From NCBI GenBank assembly GCA_029168955.1, contig JAPDOI010000415.1, positions 186,001 to 250,000 on the forward strand: a stretch of 64,000 nt of DNA, given 5' to 3'. The translations under genes and the position numbers were made by a program. Shown here piece after piece: positions 33,634-43,850 of this stretch; position 1 is the first letter of the stretch; every line of letters begins with the position of its first letter. The notes beneath the pieces are model-generated. The model searched no databases. It was given only the letters and a program-made list of their open reading frames with translations, and was not told where the DNA came from. The stretch is from Aplectana chamaeleonis. Its lineage: Eukaryota > Nematoda > Chromadorea > Rhabditida > Cosmocercidae.

Positions 33634-34910
33634 TCAGGACGTTCCACCGAGAGCACGCGGGACGTTGAGTCTTGTTTTCACTGTGGCTTGCTTCTGCTCA
33701 GTGCTCTTATGAAACTTCAACGAAGGATCCAACACGAGTCCAAGTAGCATGGAGAATCGGGTGGCCGGCAATTGAGTTTCGTCCCATTTCATCATAGAAT
33801 GGGCACTGTGCTCTGCATTATCAGTGGAAAAGACGGTGACGGATGATTTGGAGACAGAGACTGTGAAGAATTTGCGATCGAAGAAACATTTCAACTCGAT
33901 CAAGTAGTCATTGATCTTACTGGCGGCTACCTTAATGTCGCGATCTCGGCACAGAATAGTAATATCATCCTCGTATGCAACGACCTTGATGTCTTGAGGA
34001 GGAACGGGCAGATCTTCTAGATATAAACTGAAAAGTGCAGGTGATAAAACTCCTCCTTGAGGGACACCAGCGGCGATGGGGATGCTATTGGAAACATGTC
34101 CCGGGAATAGCACGTTTGCCCGACGTCCTTTAGTGAAGGCAGTTATTCACCGCTTCTGTCATGGCTTGATGATAGACTTCAACAGACTCTCTGATAATAG
34201 GCCTAGATTTACAGTGTCAAATGCCTTGGTTAACCCGAGGGCCACACCAACAGTACGTTGGGGTTGGATGGCATTGAAGCCGTCCAGAACGAAGCTCACA
34301 ATTTCCAACAAGGCCGTAGTGGTGGAATGTAATTTACGAAAACCATGTTGGTGCTGCTGTTGGCTGTTATGCTCGGCAAGCTCCTCCAAAACCAGTTTTT
34401 CGGCAATTTTGGCGATGGTTGAGAGCAGACTGATCGGCCGGTACCCCTTAGCCGTGGATGGTGGCATTCCCGGCTTCGGCAGTGGAATACCACGGGCCAC
34501 TTTCCAATTTTGGAGTAAAGTACATGTACGAAACGATGTATTTATGACGTCAGGAAGAAGGTAAATAGTTCACTGGGCAGTCTTTTCAGGACTGCAGGGC
34601 TTAAACCGTCTGGCCCTATTGCCTTCGAGTTGCTCATCTCCTTTATCACCTTCTCGACCTGTGCAGGCGTGACTGCATCATCTACATTCATGAGAGGCAA
34701 TTTACAGAGTTCCCGTACAGTTATTCTATTCTGCTTCTCTCTTTTGGTTCTAGTGATGAAAAAATGCTTTCCAAGAGCATTTGAGGCCTCCTTCCCTGAT
34801 TTGAAGACTCCACCTTCAAATTCATTCGTGGAATTGTTGGCGGAGGTGAACTTTCCGGAGATCCTTTTCGAGGCCTTCCACGTTGCTGCTGCATCATTTC
34901 TGAAGTTCAT
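33634..34910 (-). pseudogene. LINE reverse transcriptase, mutated and frame-shifted
   Basis: Pieces in order: SNSKAIGPDGLSPAVLKRLP, then GYRPISLLSTIAKIAEKLVL, then VALGLTKAFDTV (motif A with Gly where the catalytic Asp should be), then AAGVPQGGVLSPALFSLYLEDLP (motif B), then VVAYEDDITILCRD (motif C, YEDD instead of YADD). Frame changes occur near 34520 and 34130. Loss of the motif A aspartate argues for inactivity independent of the frameshifts. Confidence 0.85.
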
Positions 34911-34928
34911 CTTCTCAGTGAACCTTTC

Positions 34929-35860
34929 TCAAGTTTCCTTCTTGTGCCTGTCAAGGTCCTTCCTGATCTCATAATTCAGCGCAGCGATGTCTGGGTCAAG
35001 ATGATCTGCAGCTCTCTTTGCGTCCCTTGTCCTTATCTTCTCCAATGTTTCCCTGGTGACATTGGGAAAAAAGGTCTTGACGCGACCTTCAGGGATCGCA
35101 GCTTTCATAGCCTTCAAGATGGCAACAGATAGGTGGCGCTCCTTCTGGTGTACATCGCCATTCCACGCATAATCAACCGCTTGGCGGAGCGCAACCTCCC
35201 TGAACAGGCTCCAGTCTGCAAGGCCTAAATTAAGATAAGAACGATGACGAACACCTGTATAGGGAGCAAGAGAGTTAGAGAGATCAATATCGACAAAGAC
35301 AGGGATGTGATCGTTGGAAAGAGTTGTGGATGTCGACCAAGAGCAGGCATCAGAGAGATTGGAAGAGACGAGGGAGATGTCTGGGCTAGATGATCGGCCG
35401 TTGACAGGGAGACGAGTGGGCTGGCCATCGTTTAAGATAACCAGATCGCACTCCTCCGCCCATTCTTCGACGTCACTCCCTCTAGCATCAGAATCAAGCG
35501 ACGAGCAGAACGTGTGCGCATTGAAGTCACCCGCAAAGACAATTGAGGGAGATAGGGAGCAGTTATACAGCTGCCTGAGAAGGGGATAGGATTGTACGTT
35601 GAGGGACAAGAGGTAGAAGGAGGGATATTTATATTAAAAAGAGAAAGTGGTGTTTTAAGAGGTAGATGGATGGGGATGTACTCGAGGGTGCCATCCACTG
35701 GAGTGTTTGGAATAATGTGAGAGGGAAGAGAGGACAGAACGAAAGTAGAGACTCCGCCTCCTTGAGATGACCTAGGAGTATGATATGCAGTATAGCCCGG
35801 GATGTTTGGAAGTCGAGAGGTAGCAGTGGGAGAGAGTTTGTTTTCCTGAACCATGATAAC
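34929..35860 (-). pseudogene. LINE APE-type endonuclease, broken frame
   Basis: Two overlapping frames hold the domain: VIMVQENKLS...GYTAYHTPRSSQGGGVSTFV (the QE catalytic block and GGGV loop), then VFAGDFNAHT (GDFNAH motif), LVILNDGQPTR, SSSPDISLVSSNL (SPD motif) and STTLSNDHIPVFVDI (SDH motif). All catalytic landmarks of the exonuclease-endonuclease-phosphatase fold remain, split by one frameshift near 35600. Confidence 0.85.
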
Positions 35861-35902
35861 ATTCGGGTGATGAGTACGGGCAAAGAGAAATAATTCAGAA
35901 AG

Positions 35903-36287
35903 CTAGGTCCGAAGGTCGTTTAGATTGATGTGTACAACAGATAGGGGGCGGTTGGTAGATGAGGATTTTGAGTTACTGGAGGCGGAGCACACAATACAAC
36001 GAAAGGAAGAATCGTGGTGCCTCACAGAACTGAGACCCGAACAAGAGAATTGCACCCACCTTTGGCATCCAAAACATTGGACGCTGGTTCCATACCAAGT
36101 GACATCTCTGTCGCATGTGGCACATGGGTACTTCTTCTTCATCGGGTCCTGGATTCCTTTCGACGCCGGCCATTTGTAGAGGAATCCTCAGGAGAGCTGC
36201 AGCCAGCCAGCACCTCTCCCATGACAAAAACCCTCTCCGCGGAGGGATTGACGTCGATTCGCAAGGAGGTGATCTTCTTTCCTCCAC
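35903..36287 (-). pseudogene. LINE N-terminus: 2A-like motif and PHD finger
   Basis: One frame reads LRIPLQMAGVERNPGP, which fits the 2A consensus D-V/I-E-x-N-P-G-P except for Gly in place of Asp. A one-base shift right after it continues as MKKKYPCATC...VQCFGCQRWVQFSCSGL...FRCIVC, a PHD-type Cys4-Trp-Cys pattern. 2A-like peptides at this position are known in several APE LINEs and in trypanosome Ingi/L1Tc. In a live ancestor the motif would have released the finger protein from a leader. The frame then reaches VVHINLNDLRT, the start of the endonuclease. Confidence 0.7.
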
Positions 36288-36597
36288 ACTGCCACGGTAC
36301 GAACGTACGACATCTCGGCAGCTTTGGGTTCTCCGGTGATTTGTAGATTTTCGTTGTGGTCAAGTAATGTTTCGAACATTTTAACGAAGTGTAAGATTAA
36401 CGTGTTAACGCATTAACGTGTTAACGCGGTTTTCTTCTCAAAAATTAACGATTAACGCTTAACGAAAAAACTTTTTCATTAACGCACACCTCTGATTGGC
36501 ACTGCACTGGCACTTGGTAGGTGCTATCTAGGGTGGGTCTACTTCAAAATTATGTGGGAATTCAGATTTCGTCCCTGAGCTTGAACTGTGCCTTTAA

Positions 36598-37263
36598 GAG
36601 ACCACGCCCCCCCATGGCTACTTGGCTGACCGCGCGCTTCACGGCGAATCGAATAAACGGTTTTTAAAATCGAGATTTTCCTTGTTAGAATCAAATCAAA
36701 TTTTAATCGAATCTTAGAAACGAGCAAGCATAAAAGATTTTTAAGCTGTCTCTCGTTTGCTCAAGAGTAATATAAGTTCTTTTTATTGTAGTACGGGTCC
36801 TTCATTTACGTTGAGAAGGAATCTCCCTCCTTTATGAAACAACAGAGAATCAAGTTCTTGACGTGGGTGAGCAGTGTGCACACGCAAAGGCATCTAGTCG
36901 AATCGAATGTTTCAATTCACCCCTTCATTAAGTAACCATTAAACGCCGAGCGAGTCTCATAGGCAGCGTGAAACGGGAAAATCTGCAGGCTAAAGGCAGC
37001 AGATACGCTCAAAAATGGTATCGATTTTATGACATAAATCGAACGTCTGGAGCAGGTAGTGCTCAATCAAATATCTGGGCCTTGCTGATACCCTTGACAA
37101 AATTCGTGGTTCTAAAATTGAGCTCCCCCGTCCCCCCTAGAATGATCACACAAAATAAACGTGACAGGAATCTGACTACTTTTCGGGAAATTTTTCAAAA
37201 CAGCGTCTTCTCCAAGAATGAATAAGTGATTTATGGGGCTTTCCGATAAAATCCTCTTGTACA
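36598..37263. other. Intergenic, nothing supported
   Basis: No exon or element terminus recognised beyond the end of the TTAA element. Confidence 0.35.
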
Positions 37264-37284
37264 CTAGCCTATATACTTGGGCAA

Positions 37285-37625
37285 AACTGTAAGAATTTTC
37301 GATTTTTCGAATATATACGAAAATCAGTTTTTCGAATTTCAAATGTTAGAATATACTTGAAAATCATTTTTTTCGAATTTCAAGTTTTCGAATAAATTCG
37401 AAAATCATTTTTTTCGAATTTCAAATTTTTTCAAATTTTCGAATATATTCGAAAATCAAAATTTTTGAACTTCAAATTTTCGAATAAACTCGAAAATGGT
37501 GTTTCGAATTTCGGATTTTCGAGTATTTTCGAAAATCGAAATTTTCGAATTTTCGAATAATTTTTTTCGAATTTTCGAATAATTTTTTCCAATTTTCCAA
37601 TAATGTTCTCTATTTTTCGGATAAT
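37285..37625. repeat. AT-rich tandem tract of TTTTCGAATTTCAAA words
   Basis: About ten irregular units of 30-40 bp built from TTTCGAATTTCAAATTTTCG and TATTCGAAAATCA, decaying to TTTTTTCGAATTTTCGAATAA towards the right. TTCGAA is palindromic and dense here. Confidence 0.75.
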
Positions 37626-37796
37626 TTTTCTAATTCACAAATGATAGCTTCGATTTTGAAAATTAGTTTTGAGCTGTCATTTACTGTGACTATCACTTTG
37701 TTGAAATATTCCTCGGTTACACTTACTCTTAATCTCACACCATTTTCAACCAGGATGGCTGCTGAATCTGTCCCTGGGGTTGGATATTGTCGGAAC

Positions 37797-39490
37797 CAGG
37801 GATGAGCGGAATTCCGATTTCCGATTTCTGATGGTTTTTGGCCTTACGATTTCCGATTTCCGAAAAAAAAAACCAAAAATGCGAAAAAAATCGGAAATAT
37901 CAGAGTTTAGATAATTGAACCCTTTTCCTTGCCAAATCCTCAGGGATATCTGGATCGTTGAATTCGAATTCGAAGTCCGTCTTCACTTTTCAGAAAGCTA
38001 GAGTTGAGTGCATTTAGAGGAAAATTATTCAATAACTATCCTACTATCTACATATATTCGATTAACTCTGTGTGTGTGTGAGAATGAACGGAAATTCGGT
38101 CGTTTTTTTCAAAAATGAAGCGATTTGGTTTGTTGTTATTATGGTGGGATGGCGTGTACTGATAACACGATATAGTCAGTTCCTTAAATAAAAGTTCGCT
38201 GAAGGGTTTTATGAACGGTTGAATGTGAGATTTAGGGCCCGCTCTGAGTTTGCCGAGGGAAGGGTGCGGGACTCCTTATGTAAGGAATTTCTGACAGAGT
38301 CACATGCGAATTAAGGGCTCTACACATGTTGTCGGCAACCTGTCTTTACAACTTTAAGTTACATCTGACCTTAAACATTGGATATGTGTTCCATGGTGCG
38401 AGTTGAGTTACAAGTGACATAAAGCAATGACATGTAACTTAAATGCATTGTTTTATTGCACAGGTAACTAGTCTACGCGGCGTGACGTTCCCTAGGGAGG
38501 TATACGATGCACTCTGGAGGCAGTACTCAGACGAGGGCAGCGTCGTCCATTCAGTTACCCAAGTTTTGAGGTATTTGGCCCCGCACACCGGCTGGAGGCC
38601 TGACAGACCGCTGCCGGGCCAGGCGTTCTCGCCGAGCAGTCTCCGTCGGAAGACGGTGTGCTGGCCTCGTCGCTTGTCAATGTACCGACCACGTCGCGTG
38701 TACGTGTCAAGTAACATGTACGAACAGTGCTAGTTACTCGCAATGTTGTGTATTTATTATTAGCGCACGTTACTTTAATCAAAAATCTCGTCAAATTACA
38801 CGTAAAATCGCTTCAAGTTACTTGTGGACTCAAAGCAAGTTGCGTGAGGCCATCATGCAACCTCGGTTGAAGTCTCAGGTAACCTGCTCAGCAATTTCTG
38901 AGTTGAAGGGCGTCAAGCGCCAAAACAGTGCGCTGGGCTTCACTTGGAGTGCACCAAGCGCTAGAAAAGTGTGCGGGACCCAACTGGGAATGCGCCGAGC
39001 GCCAGAGGAACTGACTGTGCCGGGGAGACTGTGTTGGACACAACTTGGAGGGCACCAAGCACCGGCAAAAGTGTGTTGCACCCAACTAGGTGTGCGCCAA
39101 GTGCCGGGAAGAAAAGTTTGCGGGACTCTAGTGGGAGTGTGCCGATCGCCGGGGAAACTGTGTTGCGCCGACTTGAAGTGCTGCAGATGCCTGAAAAACT
39201 GTGTGGGACCTAACTGACACTGCAATGATTCGAAGCGTCACGATACAATTCTATAAGTACGCGTGGGTGTACCCATTGTTCAATTAAGTAGGATAAGTCC
39301 AAGTTTTTCGGCAGGAACAATCACCAGGGGAGGGTTAAGAATTTCGCAGACCATTTCCGATTTCCGATTTCCGATGGTTTTTGGCGTTCCGATTTCCGAA
39401 TTTGAGAAGTTTGTTCCGATTTCCGAATTTGAGAAGGTTGTTCCGATTTCCGATTTCCGCAATTCAGAAAAAAAAATCCGCTCATCCCTG
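37797..39490. mobile_element. Second hAT family, perfect 8-bp target duplication
   Basis: 1,694 bp from CAGGGATGAGCGGAATTCCG to CCGCTCATCCCTG, flanked by GTCGGAAC at 37789-37796 and 39491-39498. Just inside each end are arrays of GATTTCCGATTTCCG words facing one another (37820-37870 and 39350-39470), presumably transposase-binding subterminal repeats. No transposase frame is present, so it is non-autonomous. The interior includes GC-rich sequence at 38440-38720 resembling 41320-41450. Confidence 0.9.
38935..39213. repeat. Imperfect 40-50 bp tandem repeats inside the hAT element
   Basis: About six units share the pattern GTGCGCCAAGCGCCGG, AAAA(C/G)TGTG, (T/C)GGGACCCAACT. Plus- and minus-strand frames through it are low-complexity and have no domain. 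Confidence 0.65.
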
Positions 39491-39534
39491 GTCGGAACTG
39501 GTTAAGAGAGTGTACCACAATGTTCATACTGCAC

Positions 39535-39800
39535 GCGCGGGCGTGGCGTTGATGTATTAGTAGTCTGACGCCTGATTTTCATTATTAATCCGTCTTCAAT
39601 TTCGTTTTGGTTCATAATTATTCATTTTAGGGCTATTTTTTGCTACTATGATAGTGATCGCATGTACAGATTTTGCTTGCTCGGCAAAGTTAGGGCCCAT
39701 ATTAATCCGCTCCGCCGTAGCGTCGCCGCTGTAGTATTCATAGTCTCCGCTAGCGCGTCACGCGCGTTTAGCACCACACGCTTGGCTTTAAACGAGACTT
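39535..39800. repeat. Dispersed 'GACGC' repeat, second copy
   Basis: Same family and orientation as 3640-4010. It starts shortly after the right target duplication of the hAT element. Confidence 0.5.
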
Positions 39801-40229
39801 GACCACCACTATCCCTTACTGGGAAAGTGCCTTATCGCACCCAAGCGCCGAGACCCTACGGCCGAGGCTCTCGAGACCTACTACTACGTCAGGGCGCGGC
39901 CTAGGCGAATTCGCTGCCGCCGAGCTTGCACGACTTCAGATGGGGGGGGAGGCAGGGCTGAACACGCGAGCTTGAAACACTTACACACTTTTGCCGTTTC
40001 GCCGCCGTGGAAAATGCCGCTTTTGAGCTACAATGAAGCCAGTGTTTTGGATTACTAGAAAATGAGCCGGAAGTTGGCAACTAGCTGCTTTCCATATGAG
40101 AATGCTGGCGAAATCGAACTGGTAACGAGAAAGTAAAGCGCGGCAAACGCCGCTATAGCGGTAATAACGATCAAGAACCTTTCTCCGCCACCGCCGCGTT
40201 TCATTATTCTCCTTAGAAGCGGCATTTGA

Positions 40230-40710
40230 CCGGCAGCAAAGGCGTGAAAAGGGCGTTAGGCCGATGGTATAGTTTTGCGACCCGAGGTCGCGTCGCTCTG
40301 CACAGCGACAACTACCGCCTCCCAACCTTCAAATCTGTCGCTGTCGCAGTGCGCTGCACAGCGACGAGTGCGAGTATAGAGCTTCGGGGAACCGCTCTGC
40401 TCCTAAACAAATCATACTATCGATCAAACGTGTTCAGACAGGTAATTGCAGGTAAACATGTTTTGTTACTTCAACAGGCATGTTTTAACGTTAGGAGCCG
40501 ATTGGTTCCCCGAAGCTCTGTACCGCAATTCCACAGCGACAGCGACAGTGGCAACGACAGGCATTGGCACATTTTCAGTATGTCAGCCCCCCACGACACG
40601 TCGCTGCGACGGACACGCTACAATTGTTCCTACGACGGCCAGTGCCATTGCTCCGATGCTGGTCCCGCATTTGTGCAAAATGCCATGACTGTTGCTCATG
40701 GCAGCGACAA
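40230..40710. repeat. Inverted-repeat element centred near 40445
   Basis: AGAGCTTCGGGGAACCG...CTCCTAAAC (about 40379-40410) and GTTAGGAGCCGATTGGTTCCCCGAAGCTCTG (about 40490-40520) are inverted copies. Outside them, ACAGCGAC-rich flanks also face each other. The 174-codon plus-strand frame is a by-product. Confidence 0.6.
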
Positions 40711-40717
40711 TGTATAC

Positions 40718-40770
40718 CAGGGCTGTGCGTTAATAACGTTAAAGTGTTAACGCATTAACGGGACAGATAA
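40718..40770 (+). mobile_element. Isolated left terminus of the TTAACG-type hAT element
   Basis: CAGGGCTGTGCGTTAATAACG followed by GTTAACGCATTAACGGG, preceded by TGTATAC, the same target word as the copy at 19467. No right end was found to match it, so it is a truncated relic. Confidence 0.65.
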
Positions 40771-41141
40771 TCGTGCCCTCGATAGTTCGTTTGACAGCTC
40801 ACAGAAACCGTTTTTTTGTGCAATAGTGTATGAATCACCTTGAGCTTGCAACAGATAAATAACGCGGCTAAAGCTGTAGCGATTTTTGGTCAACACACTG
40901 GGTTTGCGATCATGACTGAACTAAATGTGCAGGTGATTTGACCGCAGAACGGACTTGCTGGCCTCCAACGTAGAGCAGATGTTCGTTTGTTGTTACTGAT
41001 TGATTGTCGCCAAATGAGGATGAAGTGTGATCTCACGGGAAATTGAAATGTCATATTATAGGCGGGATATTGTGTTATGATGCAATGGTCTTTTTCCACA
41101 TATTTATATTGCATTTTGTTGCTCTTGCATTCTCAGAAAAC

Positions 41142-41712
41142 CGCCGCGTTCAATGCGTGTCGAATATGCATTCAACTCGAGTGACCACACCCATCGAAAG
41201 GCTCTATCACTGGAGGACATGCTCCAAATAGCAGCATGTGCTGCAAAATTTCATAGCAGGAGCATGTGCCGCAAAATCCAATTGCAGGAGTAAGCGCTGC
41301 AAGGTAGTCCAGCGCTATCGCAGCAGCACGGAGGCGCGGCGCGGCCGGCACGCCGACGATGCAGACGCGGCCAGCTCGCCGAGCACCACCTGGTGCCGTC
41401 AGCGATTGGACGAGGCCTCCGGCGGCCGGGCGGGTAAAGTGCCGCAAACTTGGGTAATTGAACCGGCGAAGCTGCCGACCTCTCAGCTCCGTCTCAGGAG
41501 TGCATCGCATGTTTTCCTTTTTCTGGGTAATCGTTTTGTCACCGAGTTGAATGTGTATCATGCACGCATTGGATGGCTTATTTGTTGGGGCATGTGCTGT
41601 AATTGGGAACACAATAGGAGCGCGTGCTCCCCTAGCAGCACGTTCCCTTACTGTGCTCGAAACCACCTTGTTTTCGAGTTGAATGCATATTCGACACGCA
41701 TTGAGTGCGGCG
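41142..41712. mobile_element. Inverted-repeat element with 31-bp perfect termini
   Basis: Positions 41150-41180 and 41674-41704 are perfect reverse complements, extending imperfectly to 41142 and 41712 (CCGCCGCG/GTGCGGCG). A third, diverged copy of the terminus lies at about 41538-41573. The middle (41320-41450) is GC-rich and resembles part of the hAT element at 38560-38700. No transposase. The opposing long frames are artefacts. Confidence 0.8.
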
Positions 41713-41984
41713 ACGGTTTGAGTTACTATTCTTGCTCCGCCCGAAATACATTTGGCTTGTTTAGTACTTGAGTTTGTTGCGCTGGACAACGATAATACTT
41801 GGCATATAGTAACAATTGTAAGCCATTTGTGCCAAGGAATCTTGTTTCAAAGTGCTGCGAGTCGTATCGCGAAACGTCAACTTCACTGTCCATGGGCGTA
41901 AATCATGTTTCTTATTTCGTTGATTCTTCTCATGTTGTTATTTCTTATTGTGGCGATTTTCGAATTTGATGCCGAATAATTCTT

Positions 41985-42735
41985 TTCCATTTGTCGCGTT
42001 ACGTTTCTCATTATCTAAATCGGTCGCTTCAAGTGGTATTAGTGCACTCGAACGGCTTCCGATGCTATACTGTAGGTACACAGATGACTGTTCTGTTATC
42101 TGCCCCACCCAGCAGGAAATGGAACACTGTTTAGAGCTTGTTAATCACCATTCGGAAAAAATAAAATTGACACGGGAAATAGGTCACCTCTTTTGATCGT
42201 ACAGGAGGATTTGACGGGTGGTATCGTGAACGAAGCAGCAAAAACGTAATTGTGCAGTATCAATCAGCGCGACTGTCACAAACGAAAAGGGCTGTGTTAA
42301 AAAATATGTTGCATGTACCGGAGAAAACGAGCGGAAAGAAACCGTTCGAGAAACGCATGAAATTGCTGCTTTGAACGAATATCTCACCACTTTGGGCTTC
42401 CGTAGATCCAAAAGCTCAGGCGTGCGCTGAGAAAAGCAGGAAACCACAATTGCTAAAAAAGCTCCCCCAATAGGCTCTCCCTTTTCGATGGAGTGAGTAA
42501 ATCTCGTAGGAAATGTCCTCGCGAAACTGGGCTAGCAAGTACAGTTACCATCGCTGACATCCCGCCAATCAAGCTCAAAACTCGTCTAATACAAAACCGT
42601 CAATGCGGCCGCATTCGCACAACCCCTAATTGTATGGTTTATCCTACTGTTAGCATTAAGAAGCACCTGGACGGAGAATGCTCACTGTGGCGACGACTAA
42701 TAAATAACAGTCTAGATACTGGGGCGAAAAACTGA
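41985..42735 (+). pseudogene. Canonical Penelope-type RT relic
   Basis: ALERLPMLYCRYTDDCSVIC at 42040-42100 is the RT C-motif block of canonical Penelope elements, followed by QQEMEHCLELVNHHSEKIKLTRE. After a frame change come GWYRERSSKNVIVQYQSARLSQTKRAVLKNML and, after more stops, NCMVYPTVSIKKHLDGEC, the Cys-rich spacer that normally leads into GIY-YIG. Several shifts and stops show it is dead. The order (RT first) differs from the Naiad at 24.4-27.8 kb. Confidence 0.75.
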
Positions 42736-43242
42736 TACTCAATCACGTAAAACCCTCGAGGGCGTTTTGGATACAGGCGAGGGACCCAAAAAACAACCGA
42801 ACGAGCTAATACCTATATAAAGTTGGAAAACTGAAACTTTACCTTAGACTTGCATCCTAACGTCGAGGGATAACGACCGTCATCAGTGCTCCGCTTTTAA
42901 ACTGCCGTTTTGAAACAACTACCGACGTTCGACTTTGTAGCACGCTTTCTAGGAAGGTATGGTATCTTCTTGACTCACCCTTTTTTCTCTTTACCCATAA
43001 TTTTTGGACAACTAATTTCTCGAGTTTAAGTAGGGGTTTGTCGACACTTGGCCGTGTGAACACATTTTGATTTAATCCTTCCAGTTTTTCAGGAAGGCGA
43101 CCATGCCGAAACGCGTCAGGCAATGAACGTCATCTATCAACCTTGTGTGCAAATTCAAATACAGCAACATAACGCTTTAAATACTCGGATACATCCAATT
43201 AATATCATGAGGTTTCGAGAACAATACTCCAAAGCATTTCTT
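42736..43242. other. 3' flank of the astacin gene, nothing else seen
   Basis: Between the Penelope relic and the astacin stop codon I see no motif. No clear AATAAA was found downstream of the stop on the minus strand. Confidence 0.4.
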
Positions 43243-43850
43243 TCACAAAGAACCTCGTGGTGGTTTCCGTTCCTTCTTTCCATCCCTCACTGAAACTTGA
43301 TGCTTGTAAGAAGTCTATGTCCGATCTACACCAAATGTTACCATATCGATACTGCAGTTTGAAAACGACTCGATCGAGGCGGTTGAAGAGGACAATGGGA
43401 ACTAGATTAGAATGTGACAGAAGAGTGAAATTTTTATATTCGGGAGCGCAGAATCTGAAATACAAGTAATCTTTGAGATGCACATGAAACCCTGGTGATT
43501 GTTGACAGCAACTGTATCATCAGCCACGAGAAATCTCATAAATGCTTACACGTAGCCACCCATCGCCTGATCCTTTTGAGTTTTGATTTCCACTCCATCG
43601 TATATGCAACCGTTGCCAACATGTGTTCTCTTTATGTTGTCAATTCTCACTTCAATTTTGGTTTTGGGAGGTGACTGAAAGAAACGAACGAATGGAGTAT
43701 CTACACCGCAATTGTTAATGAGCTGAGTACCTTAATCCAGTAGTTGCAGAATTCGAAATCTTCTCTGGCATACTTTCCCTTAACTCCGATTTTACTTTTC
43801 AGAGTTTGGTAATTAGGGGTCGCTTGCAAGGTCTTACCACAACCATGCGG
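43243..43850 (-). CDS. Astacin exons 10-13: CUB domain and C-terminus
   Basis: Exon 10: PHGCGKTLQATPNYQTL followed by DFEFCNYWIK. Exon 11: SPPKTKIEVRI and GCIYDGVEIKTQKDQ. Exon 12: FCAPEYKNFTLLSHSNLVPI followed by VLFNRLDRVVFKLQYRY. These are the four CUB cysteines and core strands in order. Exon 13 (43289-43243) adds a short basic tail to TGA. It is chosen because it keeps phase after YRY and has a TTTCAG acceptor. An alternative end is possible. Confidence 0.88.

Larger units (their letters stand above)
32818..36300 (-). mobile_element. Non-LTR retrotransposon (I/Ingi/CR1-like), decayed
   Basis: Minus-strand element with a poly(A) tail (T-run at 32819-32834). A candidate 6-bp target duplication, GAACGT, lies at 32812-32817 and 36301-36306. 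In order it encodes a 2A-like motif, a PHD-type finger, an APE endonuclease, a reverse transcriptase and a C-terminal Cys/His motif. The frame is broken at several points and two RT catalytic motifs are mutated, so it is inactive. Clade assignment is uncertain; a PHD finger plus an RT-distal CxxC...H...C finger suggests the I/Ingi side of the APE LINEs. Confidence 0.85.
31790..36494. mobile_element. 4.7-kb hAT element with perfect 8-bp target duplication
   Basis: It runs from CAGGGCTGTGCGTTATAACG to TTAACGCACACCTCTG and is flanked by ATTGGCAC at 31782-31789 and 36495-36502, a perfect 8-bp duplication. Both ends carry the GTTAACG/ATTAACG subterminal array and the AATTAACGATTAACG segment seen at 19467-21099. 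Most of its length is a nested non-LTR retrotransposon (32818-36300). The hAT part itself is about 1.2 kb and codes for no recognisable transposase. It also holds five degenerate 42-bp units of the big satellite family. Confidence 0.9.
31402..36593. mobile_element. TTAA-family element split by a nested hAT element
   Basis: The left end is TTAA (31398-31401) then AGGCACCGTCCAACCTCAG; the right end CTGAGCTTGAACTGTGCCT meets TTAA at 36594-36597. Removing 31790-36494 leaves a normal element of about 490 bp. The left interior matches the MITEs at 29222 and 14924 (CTGGAATCGTACAAGACC, AGTTATGGTTCC). The left TTAA directly abuts the right terminus of another copy (ATCGCGACCACTGTCT). Confidence 0.75.

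Noticed and set aside
38443..39225. Cys-rich repeated proteins on both strands
   Set aside because: They come from an imperfect 40-50 bp tandem repeat in a non-autonomous hAT element.
40226..41789. Open frames of 174-205 codons on both strands
   Set aside because: They arise in GC-rich inverted-repeat elements, show no domain, and overlap each other on opposite strands.
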